Of a DNA stretch of 64,000 nucleotides, positions 17,757 through 26,541 are shown piece after piece (positions within the stretch are counted from its first letter, which is position 1; every line of letters starts with the position of its first letter). The stretch spans positions 248,001-312,000 of the forward strand of contig NZ_JAHKKG010000003.1 of assembly GCF_018829635.1 (NCBI RefSeq). Direction: 5' to 3'. Source of the stretch: Paractinoplanes bogorensis (GTDB lineage: Bacteria > Actinomycetota > Actinomycetes > Mycobacteriales > Micromonosporaceae). The translations under genes and the position numbers were made by a program. The notes under the pieces were generated by a model. That model worked only from the letters and a program-made list of their open reading frames with translations, searched no databases and was not told the origin of the DNA.

Positions 17757-18353
17757 TTAGAAGAGTCGCGGGGTCACTACCGAGACGACGGTGGTGACCT
17801 CTTCGGTGTCGTTGTACATGGCGTGCGGCACGGACGAGCGCAGATGCACGCTGTCACCGGGGTGCAGCCGGTGCTCGACCCCGTCGACCTCGTAGAGAAG
17901 CTCGCCGGAGATCACGTAAGCGAATTCCTCGCCCGCATGCCCGTACGCGTTCTCCCGCCGCCCGCCGGGCGCGATGTGCACGACCATCGGCTCGAGCACC
18001 AGGCCCGCCCCACGCTCGGACAGCATGCGGTAGGTCTGCTGGCCCGACACGTATTGCACGGCGGCGTTCTCGCCCCGGGTCAGCGTGAAGTGCCGCGGCA
18101 TCGGGACCACTACAGGGTCGGTGACGGGGGCGTCGTCAAAGAAGTCGGCGACCGAATGGCCGAGCGCGCTCGCCACACTGCCCAGGGCGGTCAGCCCGAT
18201 CGACGAGATGCCCCGCTCGACCTGGGACAGGAACCCGATCGACAACCCGGCGCGAGCGGCGAGACTACGCAGCGTCAACCCGCGCTGCTTGCGGAACTCG
18301 CGGATGCGCGGACCGACCTGCGCGGAAGGAGTCTCCTCGAGCGGCTCCGTCAC
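17757..18353 (-). CDS. XRE-family regulator with C-terminal cupin
   Basis: 198 residues from a GTG at 18353, preceded by GGGGAGG (complement of 18359-18365) at 5-nt spacing; an in-frame ATG at 18374 lies upstream of that site and is less likely. Residues about 15-70 are an XRE helix-turn-helix (GLTLRSLAARAGLSIGFLSQ). Residues about 120-195 are a cupin (HAGEEFAYVISGELLYEVDG; HLHPGD-like RLHPGDSVHL; PHAMYN). Such HTH-cupin regulators sense small ligands, often amino-acid or polyamine metabolites. It follows the Lrp gene by 35 nt on the same strand, so both probably form a regulatory operon next to the kynurenine genes. Confidence 0.88.
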   Translation of the reverse strand: MTEPLEETPSAQVGPRIREFRKQRGLTLRSLAARAGLSIGFLSQVERGISSIGLTALGSVASALGHSVADFFDDAPVTDPVVVPMPRHFTLTRGENAAVQYVSGQQTYRMLSERGAGLVLEPMVVHIAPGGRRENAYGHAGEEFAYVISGELLYEVDGVEHRLHPGDSVHLRSSVPHAMYNDTEEVTTVVSVVTPRLF

Positions 18354-18388
18354 GCCTACCTCCCCGTAGACCATTTTGTTCGATCCTA

Positions 18389-18823
18389 CTAAAAACGCGC
18401 GATGGGCTGCCAGCCCAGCGGGGTGGCCAGAATCATCGTGCTGGACGGCGTCCCGTAGTTGCCGAGCCGGTCGGTGACCTCGGCGAACGCGTCCATCGAA
18501 GCGGCCGCCACCTTGAGCACGCAGCAGGTGTCGCCGGTGACCCGGTTGATCTCCAGAACCTCGGGCCAGGTGGCCACCTTGTCGTCGCGCAGCACGCAGG
18601 TCGGGCCGTAGCACGACATCCGGATCAGCCCGAGCACCCGGCGCCCGGCCTTGGCCAGGTCGACGTGGGCGTGATAGCCGGTGATGACGCCGGTCTCCTC
18701 GAGCCGGCGGACGCGTTCGGCCACGGCCGGTGGCGACAGGTGCACCCGCCGGGACAGCTCGCTGAAGGACAGCCGCGCATCGTCCTGCAATTCGCCCAGC
18801 AGGGCCCAATCCATCGCGTCCAT
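18389..18823 (-). CDS. Lrp/AsnC-family regulator, probable kynurenine operon regulator
   Basis: 144 residues from ATG 18823, with GGAAGG 8 nt upstream; an in-frame ATG at 18883 would add 20 residues. N-terminal helix-turn-helix (DWALLGELQDDARLSFSELS, VHLSPPAVAERVRRLEETGVI), then a RAM effector-binding domain (EINRVTGDTCCVLKVAAASMDAF). It diverges from kynA with a 144-bp promoter region. In Pseudomonas an Lrp-type protein (KynR) activates kyn genes in response to kynurenine; the same arrangement here suggests the same role, which is inference by position and family. Confidence 0.88.
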   Translation of the reverse strand: MDAMDWALLGELQDDARLSFSELSRRVHLSPPAVAERVRRLEETGVITGYHAHVDLAKAGRRVLGLIRMSCYGPTCVLRDDKVATWPEVLEINRVTGDTCCVLKVAAASMDAFAEVTDRLGNYGTPSSTMILATPLGWQPIARF

Positions 18824-18967
18824 CCGGCCCACCTTCCGATCGTTAAGCGATTTCTCAAATCTAGCCACCATTGCCACGGTCAACGAGGTCAGAGCCGTTA
18901 ATTCGGCATTCCGAACGGGCCCCGGGCAGCGAAATCATGGAGCGGTTCGCCCGTCAGAGGAGAGATC
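18824..18967. promoter_or_regulatory. Divergent promoter region of lrp and kynA
   Basis: The 144 bp between the divergent starts are less GC-rich than the genes. They contain overlapping short inverted repeats: GCCG-TTAATT-CGGC near 18893-18906 and TTCGG-CATT-CCGAA at 18902-18915. Lrp proteins bind degenerate palindromes of this size. The kynA ribosome-binding site is GAGGAG at 18957-18962, 5 nt before the GTG. Confidence 0.45.
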
Positions 18968-19834
18968 GTGGATACGGTTCGTCCGACCACCGCCGAGGAG
19001 CGCGACGCCCGGGTGGCGCGCAACGGCGGGGCACCCACGCTGGAGTTCGGACGGCGGGTGCCTTACGACTCGTACGTGCACGCCAGCACCCTGCACACCC
19101 TGCAGCGCCCGCTCAGCGGCGACCCCGGCGAGATGTCGTTCCTGGTGGTCAGCCAGATCATGGAGCTCTACTTCAAGCTCGTCCGGCACGAGTTGGAGCT
19201 GGCCCGCGACCACGTCCGCGCGGACGAGATCTGGCCCGCCCTGGCCCCGCTGCGCCGCGCCGCCCTGCACCTCGAGGGCCTGAACGCGGCCTGGCAGACG
19301 CTGCGCTGGATGACCCCGGCCGACTTCAACAAGTTCCGCGATCTGCTCGGTGAGGGCTCCGGCTTCCAGTCGGCGATGTACCGTCACGTGGAGTTCCTTC
19401 TCGGGCTGCGCACCGCGTCGCTGATCCGGCCGTTCCGCGGCAGCGACGCCTTCGACGACCTGACCGCGGCCCTGCACCGGTCGAGCCTCTGGGACGAGGT
19501 GATCCTGCTGCTGGCCCGCCAGGGGCACGACCTCAAGCCCGAGCTGCTCGACCGGGACGTGGCGGTCGAGCACGAGGCCGACCCGTCGGTGGCCGAGGCC
19601 TGGGTGCGCGTCTACCGCGATCCCGGCCCGGGCAACCACATGCGGATGCTCGGCGAGGCGCTGACCGAGGTCGCCGACCGGTTCGGCGACTGGCGTTACC
19701 TGCACCTCAAGGCGGTGCAGCGCACGATGGGCGCGAAGAGCGGGTCGGGCGGCTCCAACGGGCTGGCCTTCCTGCAGCGCAGCATGAGCCGCCCGGTGTT
19801 CCCGGAGCTCTGGACCTCGCGGACGGAAATGTGA
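18968..19834 (+). CDS. kynA: Tryptophan 2,3-dioxygenase
   Basis: 288 residues, normal for the bacterial enzyme; GTG start with a clear GAGGAG site. The heme enzyme opens the indole ring of L-tryptophan to N-formylkynurenine. Seen motifs: FLVVSQIMELYFKLVRHEL near residue 58, the substrate-binding LLGEGSGFQSAMYRHVEFLLG near 119-140, and the C-terminal HLKAVQRTMGAKSGSGGSNG with the heme-ligand histidine and the loop that closes over tryptophan. First gene of the operon; its stop overlaps the kynureninase start (TGATG). Confidence 0.97.
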   Translation: MDTVRPTTAEERDARVARNGGAPTLEFGRRVPYDSYVHASTLHTLQRPLSGDPGEMSFLVVSQIMELYFKLVRHELELARDHVRADEIWPALAPLRRAALHLEGLNAAWQTLRWMTPADFNKFRDLLGEGSGFQSAMYRHVEFLLGLRTASLIRPFRGSDAFDDLTAALHRSSLWDEVILLLARQGHDLKPELLDRDVAVEHEADPSVAEAWVRVYRDPGPGNHMRMLGEALTEVADRFGDWRYLHLKAVQRTMGAKSGSGGSNGLAFLQRSMSRPVFPELWTSRTEM

Positions 19835-21084
19835 TGAACGACCAGCAGGATCCCGGCCACCGCCATCTGTTCCACATCCCGCCGGCCGAGGGCGGTGACT
19901 TCCCCGAGGTCGCCTACTTCGCCGGGAACTCGCTCGGGTTGCAGCCCAAGGCGACCCGCGTCGAGCTGAACGAGGACCTCGACGACTGGGCCCGGCTCGG
20001 GGTCGAGGGCCACCTGGACGCGAACCGGCCGTGGCTGCCCTACCACGAGCTGTTGACCGAGCCCGCGGCCCGGCTCGTCGGTGCGCTGCCGTCCGAAGTC
20101 GTGGTGATGAACTCGCTCACCGTCGACCTGCACCTGCTGATGGTGTCGTTCTACCGCCCGTCGGGCTCCCGCACCCGCATCGTCATCGAGGACGCGGCTT
20201 TCCCGTCCGATTCCTATGCCGTACGCAGTCAGGCCCGGTTCCACGGTCTCGACCCGGACGACGCCGTGGTCCGTCTGCGTCCGCGCGACGGCGAGGACAA
20301 CCTTCGTACGGAAGACGTCCTGGAATTCCTCGCCACCGAGGGGGACACGGTCGCGCTGCTGATGCTGGGTGGCGTCAACTACCTGACCGGCGAGCTGATG
20401 GACATGGCCACGATCACGGCGGCCGGACGAGAAACCGGCGCGGTCGTCGGCTGGGACCTCGCGCACGCGGCCGGCAACGTGCCCCTCGCCCTGCACGAGT
20501 GGGGAGCCGACTTCGCCGCCTGGTGCTCGTACAAATACCTGAACTCGGGGCCGGGCGCGCTGGCCGGTGTCTTCATCCACGAGCGCCACCACGGCCGGCC
20601 TGACCTGCAGCGCTTCGAGGGCTGGTGGAGCACCGAGGCGACCACCCGGTTCGAGATGACACCGGAGTCACGGCCGCCGCGCAGTGCCGACGCCTGGCAG
20701 GTGTCGAACCCGCCGATCTTCGCGATGGGTCCCGTCCGTACGTCGCTACGCCTCTTCGACGAGGTCGGCATGCCCGCCCTCCGCGAGCGCAGCCTGCGAC
20801 TCACCTCGTATCTGCGCGACCTTCTGGACGAGGTGGTGGCGACCCGGCCGCTGTCGATCATCACGCCGCGCGAGCCGGAACGGCACGGCTGTCAGCTTTC
20901 CGTACGCCTCCACGAAGGCGACGCCGGTGCGCTCACCAAGCGGCTGCGCTTCGAGTACGGCGTGATCGCCGACGCCCGGCAGCCGGACGTGGTCCGGTTC
21001 GCGCCCGTCCCGCTGTATTCGTCCTATCAGGACTGTGACCGGGCCGCGGCGGCGCTGGCGGCCTGCATCGGGGAGACCAAATGA
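19834..21084 (+). CDS. kynU: Kynureninase
   Basis: 416 residues. The ATG at 19834 overlaps the kynA stop by one base; a GTG one codon earlier is possible. PLP enzyme that splits 3-hydroxykynurenine (or kynurenine) into 3-hydroxyanthranilate and alanine. Motifs: YFAGNSLGLQPKATR near residue 28, the PLP-binding WDLAHAAGNVPLALHEWGAD, and the lysine-bearing FAAWCSYKYLNSGPGALAG. The C-terminal domain ends RFAPVPLYSSYQDCDRAAAAL. Overlaps kmo by 4 nt. Confidence 0.96.
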   Translation: MNDQQDPGHRHLFHIPPAEGGDFPEVAYFAGNSLGLQPKATRVELNEDLDDWARLGVEGHLDANRPWLPYHELLTEPAARLVGALPSEVVVMNSLTVDLHLLMVSFYRPSGSRTRIVIEDAAFPSDSYAVRSQARFHGLDPDDAVVRLRPRDGEDNLRTEDVLEFLATEGDTVALLMLGGVNYLTGELMDMATITAAGRETGAVVGWDLAHAAGNVPLALHEWGADFAAWCSYKYLNSGPGALAGVFIHERHHGRPDLQRFEGWWSTEATTRFEMTPESRPPRSADAWQVSNPPIFAMGPVRTSLRLFDEVGMPALRERSLRLTSYLRDLLDEVVATRPLSIITPREPERHGCQLSVRLHEGDAGALTKRLRFEYGVIADARQPDVVRFAPVPLYSSYQDCDRAAAALAACIGETK

Positions 21085-22391
21085 AGCACGTCGCGATCGT
21101 CGGCGCCGGACTGACCGGCAGCCTGCTCGCCTGCTATCTGGGCCGGCGCGGTTACACCGTCGACCTGTACGAGCGCCGCTCCGACCCGCGGGTCACCGGG
21201 GCCGAGCGGGGTCGTTCGATCAACCTGGCCCTCTCCGAGCGGGGCATCGACGCGCTGCGCCGGATCGGCCTCGAGGAGCAGGTGCTGGCGGACGCGCTGC
21301 CGATGCGCGGCCGGATGGTGCACCCGCTCGGCGGCGAGGCCAACTTCCAGGCGTACAGCCTCTCGGGTGATCGGGCCATCAACTCGATCGGCCGGGGCGC
21401 GCTCAACGACGCGTTGCTCGACGCGGCGGCCGGCACCGCGGGCGTGACCATCCACTTCGATCACCCGCTGACCGAGCTCGATCCGGCGCTCGGCACGCTC
21501 GGGTTCGCCGACGGCAGCCAGGCCAAGGCCGACATCATCCTGGGTGCCGACGGGGCCGGATCCGCGACGCGGGGACTCCTGATGGCGTACGCGGGAGAAG
21601 GTTTTGCCGAGTCGGTCAGCTTCCTCGACTACGGCTACAAGGAGCTGACGATCCCGGCCCGCGACGGTGAGTTCGCGCTCGACCCGGGCGCGCTGCACAT
21701 CTGGCCCCGCGGTACCTCGATGATGATCGCGCTGCCCAACCCGGACCGCTCGTTCACCGGAACCCTGTTCTGGCCCAACGCCGGCACCGGCAGCTTCGCC
21801 TCGCTGGGCAGCCCGGCCGCGGTCGAACGCCACTTCCGCACCAACTACCCCGACCTGATGGAGCTGATCCCGAACCTGGCCGACGACTACCGGCACAACC
21901 CGGTCGGCCTGCTCGGCACGGTGAAGTGCGGCCCCTGGCAGATGCTGGGCCGGGTCGCGCTGATCGGCGACGCCGCGCACGCCATCGTCCCGTTCTACGG
22001 CCAGGGCGCCAACGCCGCCTTCGAGGACGTGGTCGAGCTCGACCGCTGCCTCGACGCGACCGGCGACGACTGGCCTTCGGCCCTTCCCCTGTACGAGCGT
22101 GGGCGTCGCGAGAACTCCGAGGCGATCGCCGAGATGGCCCTCGCGAACTTCGTCGAGATGCGCGACAAGGTGGCCGACCCGTTCTTCAAGGCGGGCAAGA
22201 ACGTCGAGCACACCCTCGAACGCTGGCTGCCCGGCAAGTATGTGTCGCGCTACGAGCTGGTGTCGTTCTCGACGACCCCGTACGCCGAGGTCCGCCGCCG
22301 GGTGAAACGACAGCACCAGGTGCTCGGGGCCGCGGCGCTCGGCGTGGCGGCGTTCGCGGCGGCCGCCCTGCTGCGGCGGGTGGTCCGATGA
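21081..22391 (+). CDS. kmo: Kynurenine 3-monooxygenase
   Basis: 436 residues. FAD-dependent aromatic hydroxylase that adds the 3-hydroxyl group to kynurenine using NADPH. Motifs: FAD-binding VAIVGAGLTGSLLACYLGRRG, the KMO-specific GRSINLALSERGIDALRRIGL, and LIGDAAHAIVPFYGQGANAAFEDV for the second FAD contact. The last 25 residues are an Ala/Val-rich hydrophobic stretch (LGAAALGVAAFAAAALLRR) that could anchor the C-terminus to the membrane, as in eukaryotic KMO; many bacterial KMOs lack it. Overlaps the next gene by ATGA. Confidence 0.95.
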   Translation: MKHVAIVGAGLTGSLLACYLGRRGYTVDLYERRSDPRVTGAERGRSINLALSERGIDALRRIGLEEQVLADALPMRGRMVHPLGGEANFQAYSLSGDRAINSIGRGALNDALLDAAAGTAGVTIHFDHPLTELDPALGTLGFADGSQAKADIILGADGAGSATRGLLMAYAGEGFAESVSFLDYGYKELTIPARDGEFALDPGALHIWPRGTSMMIALPNPDRSFTGTLFWPNAGTGSFASLGSPAAVERHFRTNYPDLMELIPNLADDYRHNPVGLLGTVKCGPWQMLGRVALIGDAAHAIVPFYGQGANAAFEDVVELDRCLDATGDDWPSALPLYERGRRENSEAIAEMALANFVEMRDKVADPFFKAGKNVEHTLERWLPGKYVSRYELVSFSTTPYAEVRRRVKRQHQVLGAAALGVAAFAAAALLRRVVR

Positions 22392-23887
22392 ACTGGGACC
22401 CCGCCCTGGCGACCGGGAAGGCCGGCGACCCGCCCCTGCTGCGCAACTTCGTGGCCGGCGAGTTCCGGCCGGCGGTGAACACGTTCGCCAAGGCCTCCCC
22501 GGTCACCGGCGAGACCGTCTTCACGGTGACGGAGTCCGACCGGTCCACCGTGGATGATGCGGTCGCGGCCGCCCGAGCCGCGGTCCGCGGGCCGTGGGGG
22601 CGCACGACCGAACAGGAACGCGCCAACGTGCTGCGCCGGATCGCCGACGAGCTCGAGCGGCGCTTCGACGACCTGGTCACGGCCGAGGTCGCCGACACCG
22701 GCAAGACCCTGACCCAGGCCCGTACGCTCGACATCCCACGCGGCGCGGCCAACTTCCGGGCCTTCGCTGACATCGTGGCCGCCACCGGCACCGAATCGTT
22801 CACCACGGCCACCGCGGGCGGCGGCCGGGCCCTGAACTACGCGGTCCGCAAGCCGGTCGGCGTCGTCGCCATCATCGTGCCCTGGAACCTGCCGCTGCTG
22901 CTGCTCACCTGGAAGGTCGCGCCCGCGCTGGCCTGCGGCAACGCCGTCGTGGTCAAGCCCAGCGAGGAGACCCCGGCCTCGGCCACCGTGCTGGCCGAGG
23001 TGATGGCCGCGGCCGGCGTGCCCGAGGGCGTCTTCAACCTGGTGCACGGCCACGGCCCGGACGCGGCCGGCGAATGGCTGACCACCCACCCGGACGTCGA
23101 TGCGATCACCTTCACCGGCGAGTCGGCCACCGGGTCCGCCATCATGCGGGCGGCCGCCCCGGGCGTGAAGCCGGTCTCGTTCGAGCTCGGCGGCAAGAAC
23201 GCCGGACTGGTCTTCGCCGACGCCGACCTCGACGCGGCGGTGGCCGGCAGCGTGCGGTCCAGCTTCACCAACGGCGGGCAGGTCTGCCTCTGCACCGAGC
23301 GCCTGTACGTGCAGCGGTCGGTCTTCGACGAGTTCGCGTCGCGGCTGGCCGAGCGGGCCAAGCAGCTCACGTACGGCTGGCCGACCGACGAGACGACCGG
23401 CACGATGCCGCTCATCTCCAAGGCCCACCGCGACAAGGTGCTCGGCTATTACGACCTGGCCCGCAGCGAGGGCGCGACCGTACTCGCGGGCGGGGGAGTG
23501 CCGCATTTCGGCGACGAGCGCGACGGCGGCTCCTACATCGAGCCCACCGTCATCACCGGGCTCGGCCAGGACGCCCGGACCGTACGGGAAGAGATCTTCG
23601 GTCCGATCTGTCACATCGCGCCGTTCGACGACGAGGACGAGGCGTTCGCGCTGGCCAACGACAGCGCGTATGGGCTGGCCGGGACGGTCTGGACCCGGGA
23701 CGTGGGCCGCGCGCTGCGGGCCGGCGCGCAACTCGACGTCGGTCTGGTCTGGGTCAACACCTGGTTCCTGCGCGACCTGCGTACCCCGTTCGGCGGGATG
23801 AGAGCCTCGGGGGTGGGCCGCGAAGGTGGCCGCCACTCGCTCGACTTCTATTCCGAGTACACCAACGTCTGTTTGGACATGTCGTGA
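22388..23887 (+). CDS. 2-aminomuconate-6-semialdehyde dehydrogenase (ALDH family)
   Basis: 499 residues, ATG at 22388 in the kmo stop. Full aldehyde dehydrogenase: NAD-binding VPWNLPLLLLTWKVAPALACGN, FTGESATGSAIM, catalytic Glu in FELGGKNAG, catalytic Cys in NGGQVCLCTERLYV, and the closing EEIFGPICHIAPFDDEDEAF. In this pathway the logical step is oxidation of 2-aminomuconate semialdehyde, the product of ACMS decarboxylase, to 2-aminomuconate (NbaE/AmnC-like). The assignment rests on family plus operon context. Confidence 0.9.
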   Translation: MNWDPALATGKAGDPPLLRNFVAGEFRPAVNTFAKASPVTGETVFTVTESDRSTVDDAVAAARAAVRGPWGRTTEQERANVLRRIADELERRFDDLVTAEVADTGKTLTQARTLDIPRGAANFRAFADIVAATGTESFTTATAGGGRALNYAVRKPVGVVAIIVPWNLPLLLLTWKVAPALACGNAVVVKPSEETPASATVLAEVMAAAGVPEGVFNLVHGHGPDAAGEWLTTHPDVDAITFTGESATGSAIMRAAAPGVKPVSFELGGKNAGLVFADADLDAAVAGSVRSSFTNGGQVCLCTERLYVQRSVFDEFASRLAERAKQLTYGWPTDETTGTMPLISKAHRDKVLGYYDLARSEGATVLAGGGVPHFGDERDGGSYIEPTVITGLGQDARTVREEIFGPICHIAPFDDEDEAFALANDSAYGLAGTVWTRDVGRALRAGAQLDVGLVWVNTWFLRDLRTPFGGMRASGVGREGGRHSLDFYSEYTNVCLDMS

Positions 23888-24582
23888 CCTCACTCGCGGT
23901 TGCCCTCGACAACGCGCTCACCACCGCCACCGAGCTTCCGGGTGGCACGTATCCGGTGGGTGACCCCTACGCCGTACAGCGGGAAGTCGTTGATCTGCGG
24001 CTGGCTCGTGGCGAGACCGTCGTCGGAGTCAAGCTCGGCCTCACCAGCAAGGCCAAGATGCAGCAGATGGGCGTCGACTCGGTCATCTGGGGATGGCTCA
24101 CCGACGCCATGCGGATCGACGACGGCGGGGTGCTCGATCGGGGTCCGCGCATCCATCCCAAGGTCGAGCCCGAGGTTGCTTTTCTCGTACGCGGTGGGGC
24201 GATCTCGGCCGTCGCCCCCGCCCTCGAGGTGATCGATTCGCGGTGGCTCGACTTCAAGTTCACGCTCGACGAGGTGATCGCCGACAACACGTCGGCGGCC
24301 GGATTCGTGGTCGGCGCCTGGCAACCCGTGCCGGACAACGTGGACAGCCTCGGCGTCCAGCTGATCGTCGACGGCGAGGTGGCGGAATCCGGCTCCACGG
24401 CGGCGATCCTGGGCGATCCGCGGGAGGCGTTCCGCGAGGCGCTGCGGCTCGCCGGCACACTCGAGGACGACTGGATCGTGCTCGCCGGAGCGGCCACCGC
24501 CGCCGTGCCGGTGGGGCCCGGTCAGACCGTACGGGTGGAAGTGGAAAGCCTGGGCAGTGCCTCGCTGAAGGCGTCGTCGTGA
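23884..24582 (+). CDS. 4-oxalocrotonate decarboxylase / 2-keto-4-pentenoate hydratase family
   Basis: 232 residues, GTG start in a 4-nt overlap. FAH-fold family shared by decarboxylases (DmpH/NbaG) and hydratases (DmpE/NbaH): [19 protein letters not shown], the metal site [11 protein letters not shown] (E-x-E), and [16 protein letters not shown]. The sequence alone does not separate the two activities. Because the deaminase product is 4-oxalocrotonate, decarboxylase is the more useful role here; only one such gene is present, so the other step must be done elsewhere or by the same enzyme. Confidence 0.85.
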   Translation: MTSLAVALDNALTTATELPGGTYPVGDPYAVQREVVDLRLARGETVVGVKLGLTSKAKMQQMGVDSVIWGWLTDAMRIDDGGVLDRGPRIHPKVEPEVAFLVRGGAISAVAPALEVIDSRWLDFKFTLDEVIADNTSAAGFVVGAWQPVPDNVDSLGVQLIVDGEVAESGSTAAILGDPREAFREALRLAGTLEDDWIVLAGAATAAVPVGPGQTVRVEVESLGSASLKASS

Positions 24583-25013
24583 CCGGTCACCTGGTCTCCG
24601 GCAAGGCCACCCCGCGGGGGAAATTCCCGCACGTCAAGGTGGCCAACGGGTTCGCCTTCGTCAGCGGGACGAGCAGCCGCCGGCCGGACAACACGATCGC
24701 CGGTGCCTCGGTCGACGCCATGGGGACCACGTCGCTCGACATCGCCGAGCAGACACGCGCGGTGCTCGACAACATCGCCGACATCCTGGCCTCGGTCGGG
24801 GCGTCGCTGGCCGACGTCGTGCAGATCACGACCTACCTGGTCAACATGAACGACTTCGGCGGCTACAACGCTGTCTACGCCTCATATTTCGACACTTCCG
24901 GCCCATCCCGTACGACCGTGGCCGTGCACCAGTTGCCGCATCCGCACCTCCTGATCGAAATCCAAGCCGTCGCCGCTCTGCCTGTTCCGTCGTCTTCTGA
25001 GGAGGGGTCATGA
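24579..25013 (+). CDS. RidA-family 2-aminomuconate deaminase
   Basis: 144 residues, GTG start with 4-nt overlap. YjgF/RidA fold: [20 protein letters not shown] at the N-terminus, [19 protein letters not shown] in the middle and [23 protein letters not shown] at the C-terminus. The generic RidA catalytic Arg region is replaced by an HPHLLIEI motif, as in dedicated aminomuconate deaminases (AmnD/NbaF), which hydrolyse 2-aminomuconate to 4-oxalocrotonate and ammonia. Placed between the decarboxylase-like gene and the 3-hydroxyanthranilate dioxygenase. Confidence 0.88.
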   Translation: MTGHLVSGKATPRGKFPHVKVANGFAFVSGTSSRRPDNTIAGASVDAMGTTSLDIAEQTRAVLDNIADILASVGASLADVVQITTYLVNMNDFGGYNAVYASYFDTSGPSRTTVAVHQLPHPHLLIEIQAVAALPVPSSSEEGS

Positions 25014-25525
25014 CCGACCCGATCAACTTTCCGGGCTGGATCGAGGACAACAAGCACCTGCTCAAGCCGCCGGTCGGCAACAAGCAGATGTTCCCGACCG
25101 GCGACGACTTCATCGTCATGGTGGTCGGCGGGCCCAACTCGCGGACGGACTTCCACGTGGATCCGTACGAGGAGTTCTTCTACCAGGTCAAGGGCAACAT
25201 GCACGTCAAGACGATGACCCCGGACGGGCCGGTGGACGTGCACATCCGCGAAGGCGAGATGTGGGTGCTGCCCGGTAACACGCCGCACTCGCCGCAGCGG
25301 CCCGAGGTGGGCTCGATCGGCCTGGTCGTCGAGCGGGTGCGCGAGGAGGGCACGCTCGAGAAGTTCCAGTGGTACTGCTTCGAGTGCGACCACCTGGTGC
25401 ACGAGGTCGAACTGCAGGTGCGGGACATCGTCGAGGACCTGCCGCCCGTGTTCACGGCTTTCTACTCCGACGAGAAGGCCCGTACGTGCGGGAACTGCGG
25501 CGCACTGCACCCCGGTAAGGGCTGA
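25010..25525 (+). CDS. nbaC: 3-hydroxyanthranilate 3,4-dioxygenase
   Basis: 171 residues. Cupin extradiol dioxygenase that opens 3-hydroxyanthranilate to 2-amino-3-carboxymuconate semialdehyde. The iron ligands are visible as His49, Glu55 and His93, substrate residues Arg45, Arg97 and Glu108, and a rubredoxin-like zinc/iron site Cys123-x-x-Cys126 and Cys160-x-x-Cys163. All sit at a constant offset of 2 from the Cupriavidus enzyme as I recall it. Start ATG follows GAGGAGGGG. Every key residue is kept, so it should be active. Confidence 0.97.
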   Translation: MTDPINFPGWIEDNKHLLKPPVGNKQMFPTGDDFIVMVVGGPNSRTDFHVDPYEEFFYQVKGNMHVKTMTPDGPVDVHIREGEMWVLPGNTPHSPQRPEVGSIGLVVERVREEGTLEKFQWYCFECDHLVHEVELQVRDIVEDLPPVFTAFYSDEKARTCGNCGALHPGKG

Positions 25526-25528
25526 CCG

Positions 25529-26524
25529 TTGCCGGACGTCATCGACGTACACACGCACGTCGTTCCGAAGGGGTGGCCGGATCTCGCCGCCGAGTGCGGC
25601 GGGTCCGGCTGGCCCTGGCTCCGCGTCTCGTCGGAACGCGAAGCGATCATCATGATCCGGGACACCGAGTTCCGCCGGATCGACTCGTCCTGCTGGGATC
25701 CGGCGGTGCGGCTGGCCGACATGGACGCCGACGGCATCGACCGTCAGGTGGTGTCGCCGACCCCGGTCTTCTTCGGCTACGACCGCACCCCGGCCCAGGC
25801 GGCCGGTCTGGCCCGCATCTTCAACGACCTGACCCTGGACATCACCGGCGGCGACCCGCGGCTGATCCCGTTCTGCCAGGTGCCGTTGCAGGACCCGGCC
25901 GCGGCCTGCGCCGAGCTGGACCGCTCGATGGCGGCCGGCCACGTCGGCGTCGAGATCGGCAACCACGTCGGCGACCAGGACCTGGACTCGGCCGGCGTGG
26001 TCGAGTTCCTGCAGCACTGCGCGTCGGTGGGGGCTCCGGTCTTCGTGCACCCGTGGGACATGCCGGAGGGACCGCGCCTCGACCGGTGGATGGCGCGCTG
26101 GCTGACCGGCATGCCCGCCGAGACGCACCTGTCGGCGCTGGCCCTGATCCTCGGCGGCGTGCTCGACCAGGTGCCGGCGACACTGCGGTTGTGCTTCGCC
26201 CACGGCGGCGGCAGTTTCCCGTACTGGCTGGGCCGCGCCGACAATGCCTGGACCCACCGCGGTGATGTGGTGCGCGGCCGCTCGACCCGGCCACCGAGCG
26301 CCTACGTGGATCGCTTCTACGTCGACTCGGTGGTGTTCAGCGAGCCGTCCCTGCGCCTTCTGGTCGACACCATGGGCGAGGACCGGGTCGTGGTCGGCAG
26401 CGACTACCCCTATCCGCTGGGCGAGCGCCCGGCCGGCAACGTGGTCCGCACGGCCTCGTTCCTCACCGAGCCGCAACGAGCCAAACTGCTGTCGGCCAAC
26501 GCGTTCCGCTTCCTGTTCGGCTGA
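25529..26524 (+). CDS. nbaD: 2-amino-3-carboxymuconate-6-semialdehyde decarboxylase (ACMSD)
   Basis: 331 residues from a rare TTG start at 25529, three bases after the nbaC stop; GGTAAGGG upstream supports it. Zinc decarboxylase of the amidohydrolase fold: HxH in VIDVHTHVVP at the N-terminus, VFVHPWDMPEG, CFAHGGGSFPYWLGR and the C-terminal GSDYPYPLGE with the metal-binding Asp. It diverts ACMS from spontaneous quinolinate formation toward 2-aminomuconate semialdehyde, making this a degradative rather than NAD-producing route. Last gene of the operon, convergent with the next gene (17-nt gap). Confidence 0.95.
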   Translation: MPDVIDVHTHVVPKGWPDLAAECGGSGWPWLRVSSEREAIIMIRDTEFRRIDSSCWDPAVRLADMDADGIDRQVVSPTPVFFGYDRTPAQAAGLARIFNDLTLDITGGDPRLIPFCQVPLQDPAAACAELDRSMAAGHVGVEIGNHVGDQDLDSAGVVEFLQHCASVGAPVFVHPWDMPEGPRLDRWMARWLTGMPAETHLSALALILGGVLDQVPATLRLCFAHGGGSFPYWLGRADNAWTHRGDVVRGRSTRPPSAYVDRFYVDSVVFSEPSLRLLVDTMGEDRVVVGSDYPYPLGERPAGNVVRTASFLTEPQRAKLLSANAFRFLFG

Positions 26525-26541
26525 CTGTCTGGATCATCGCG

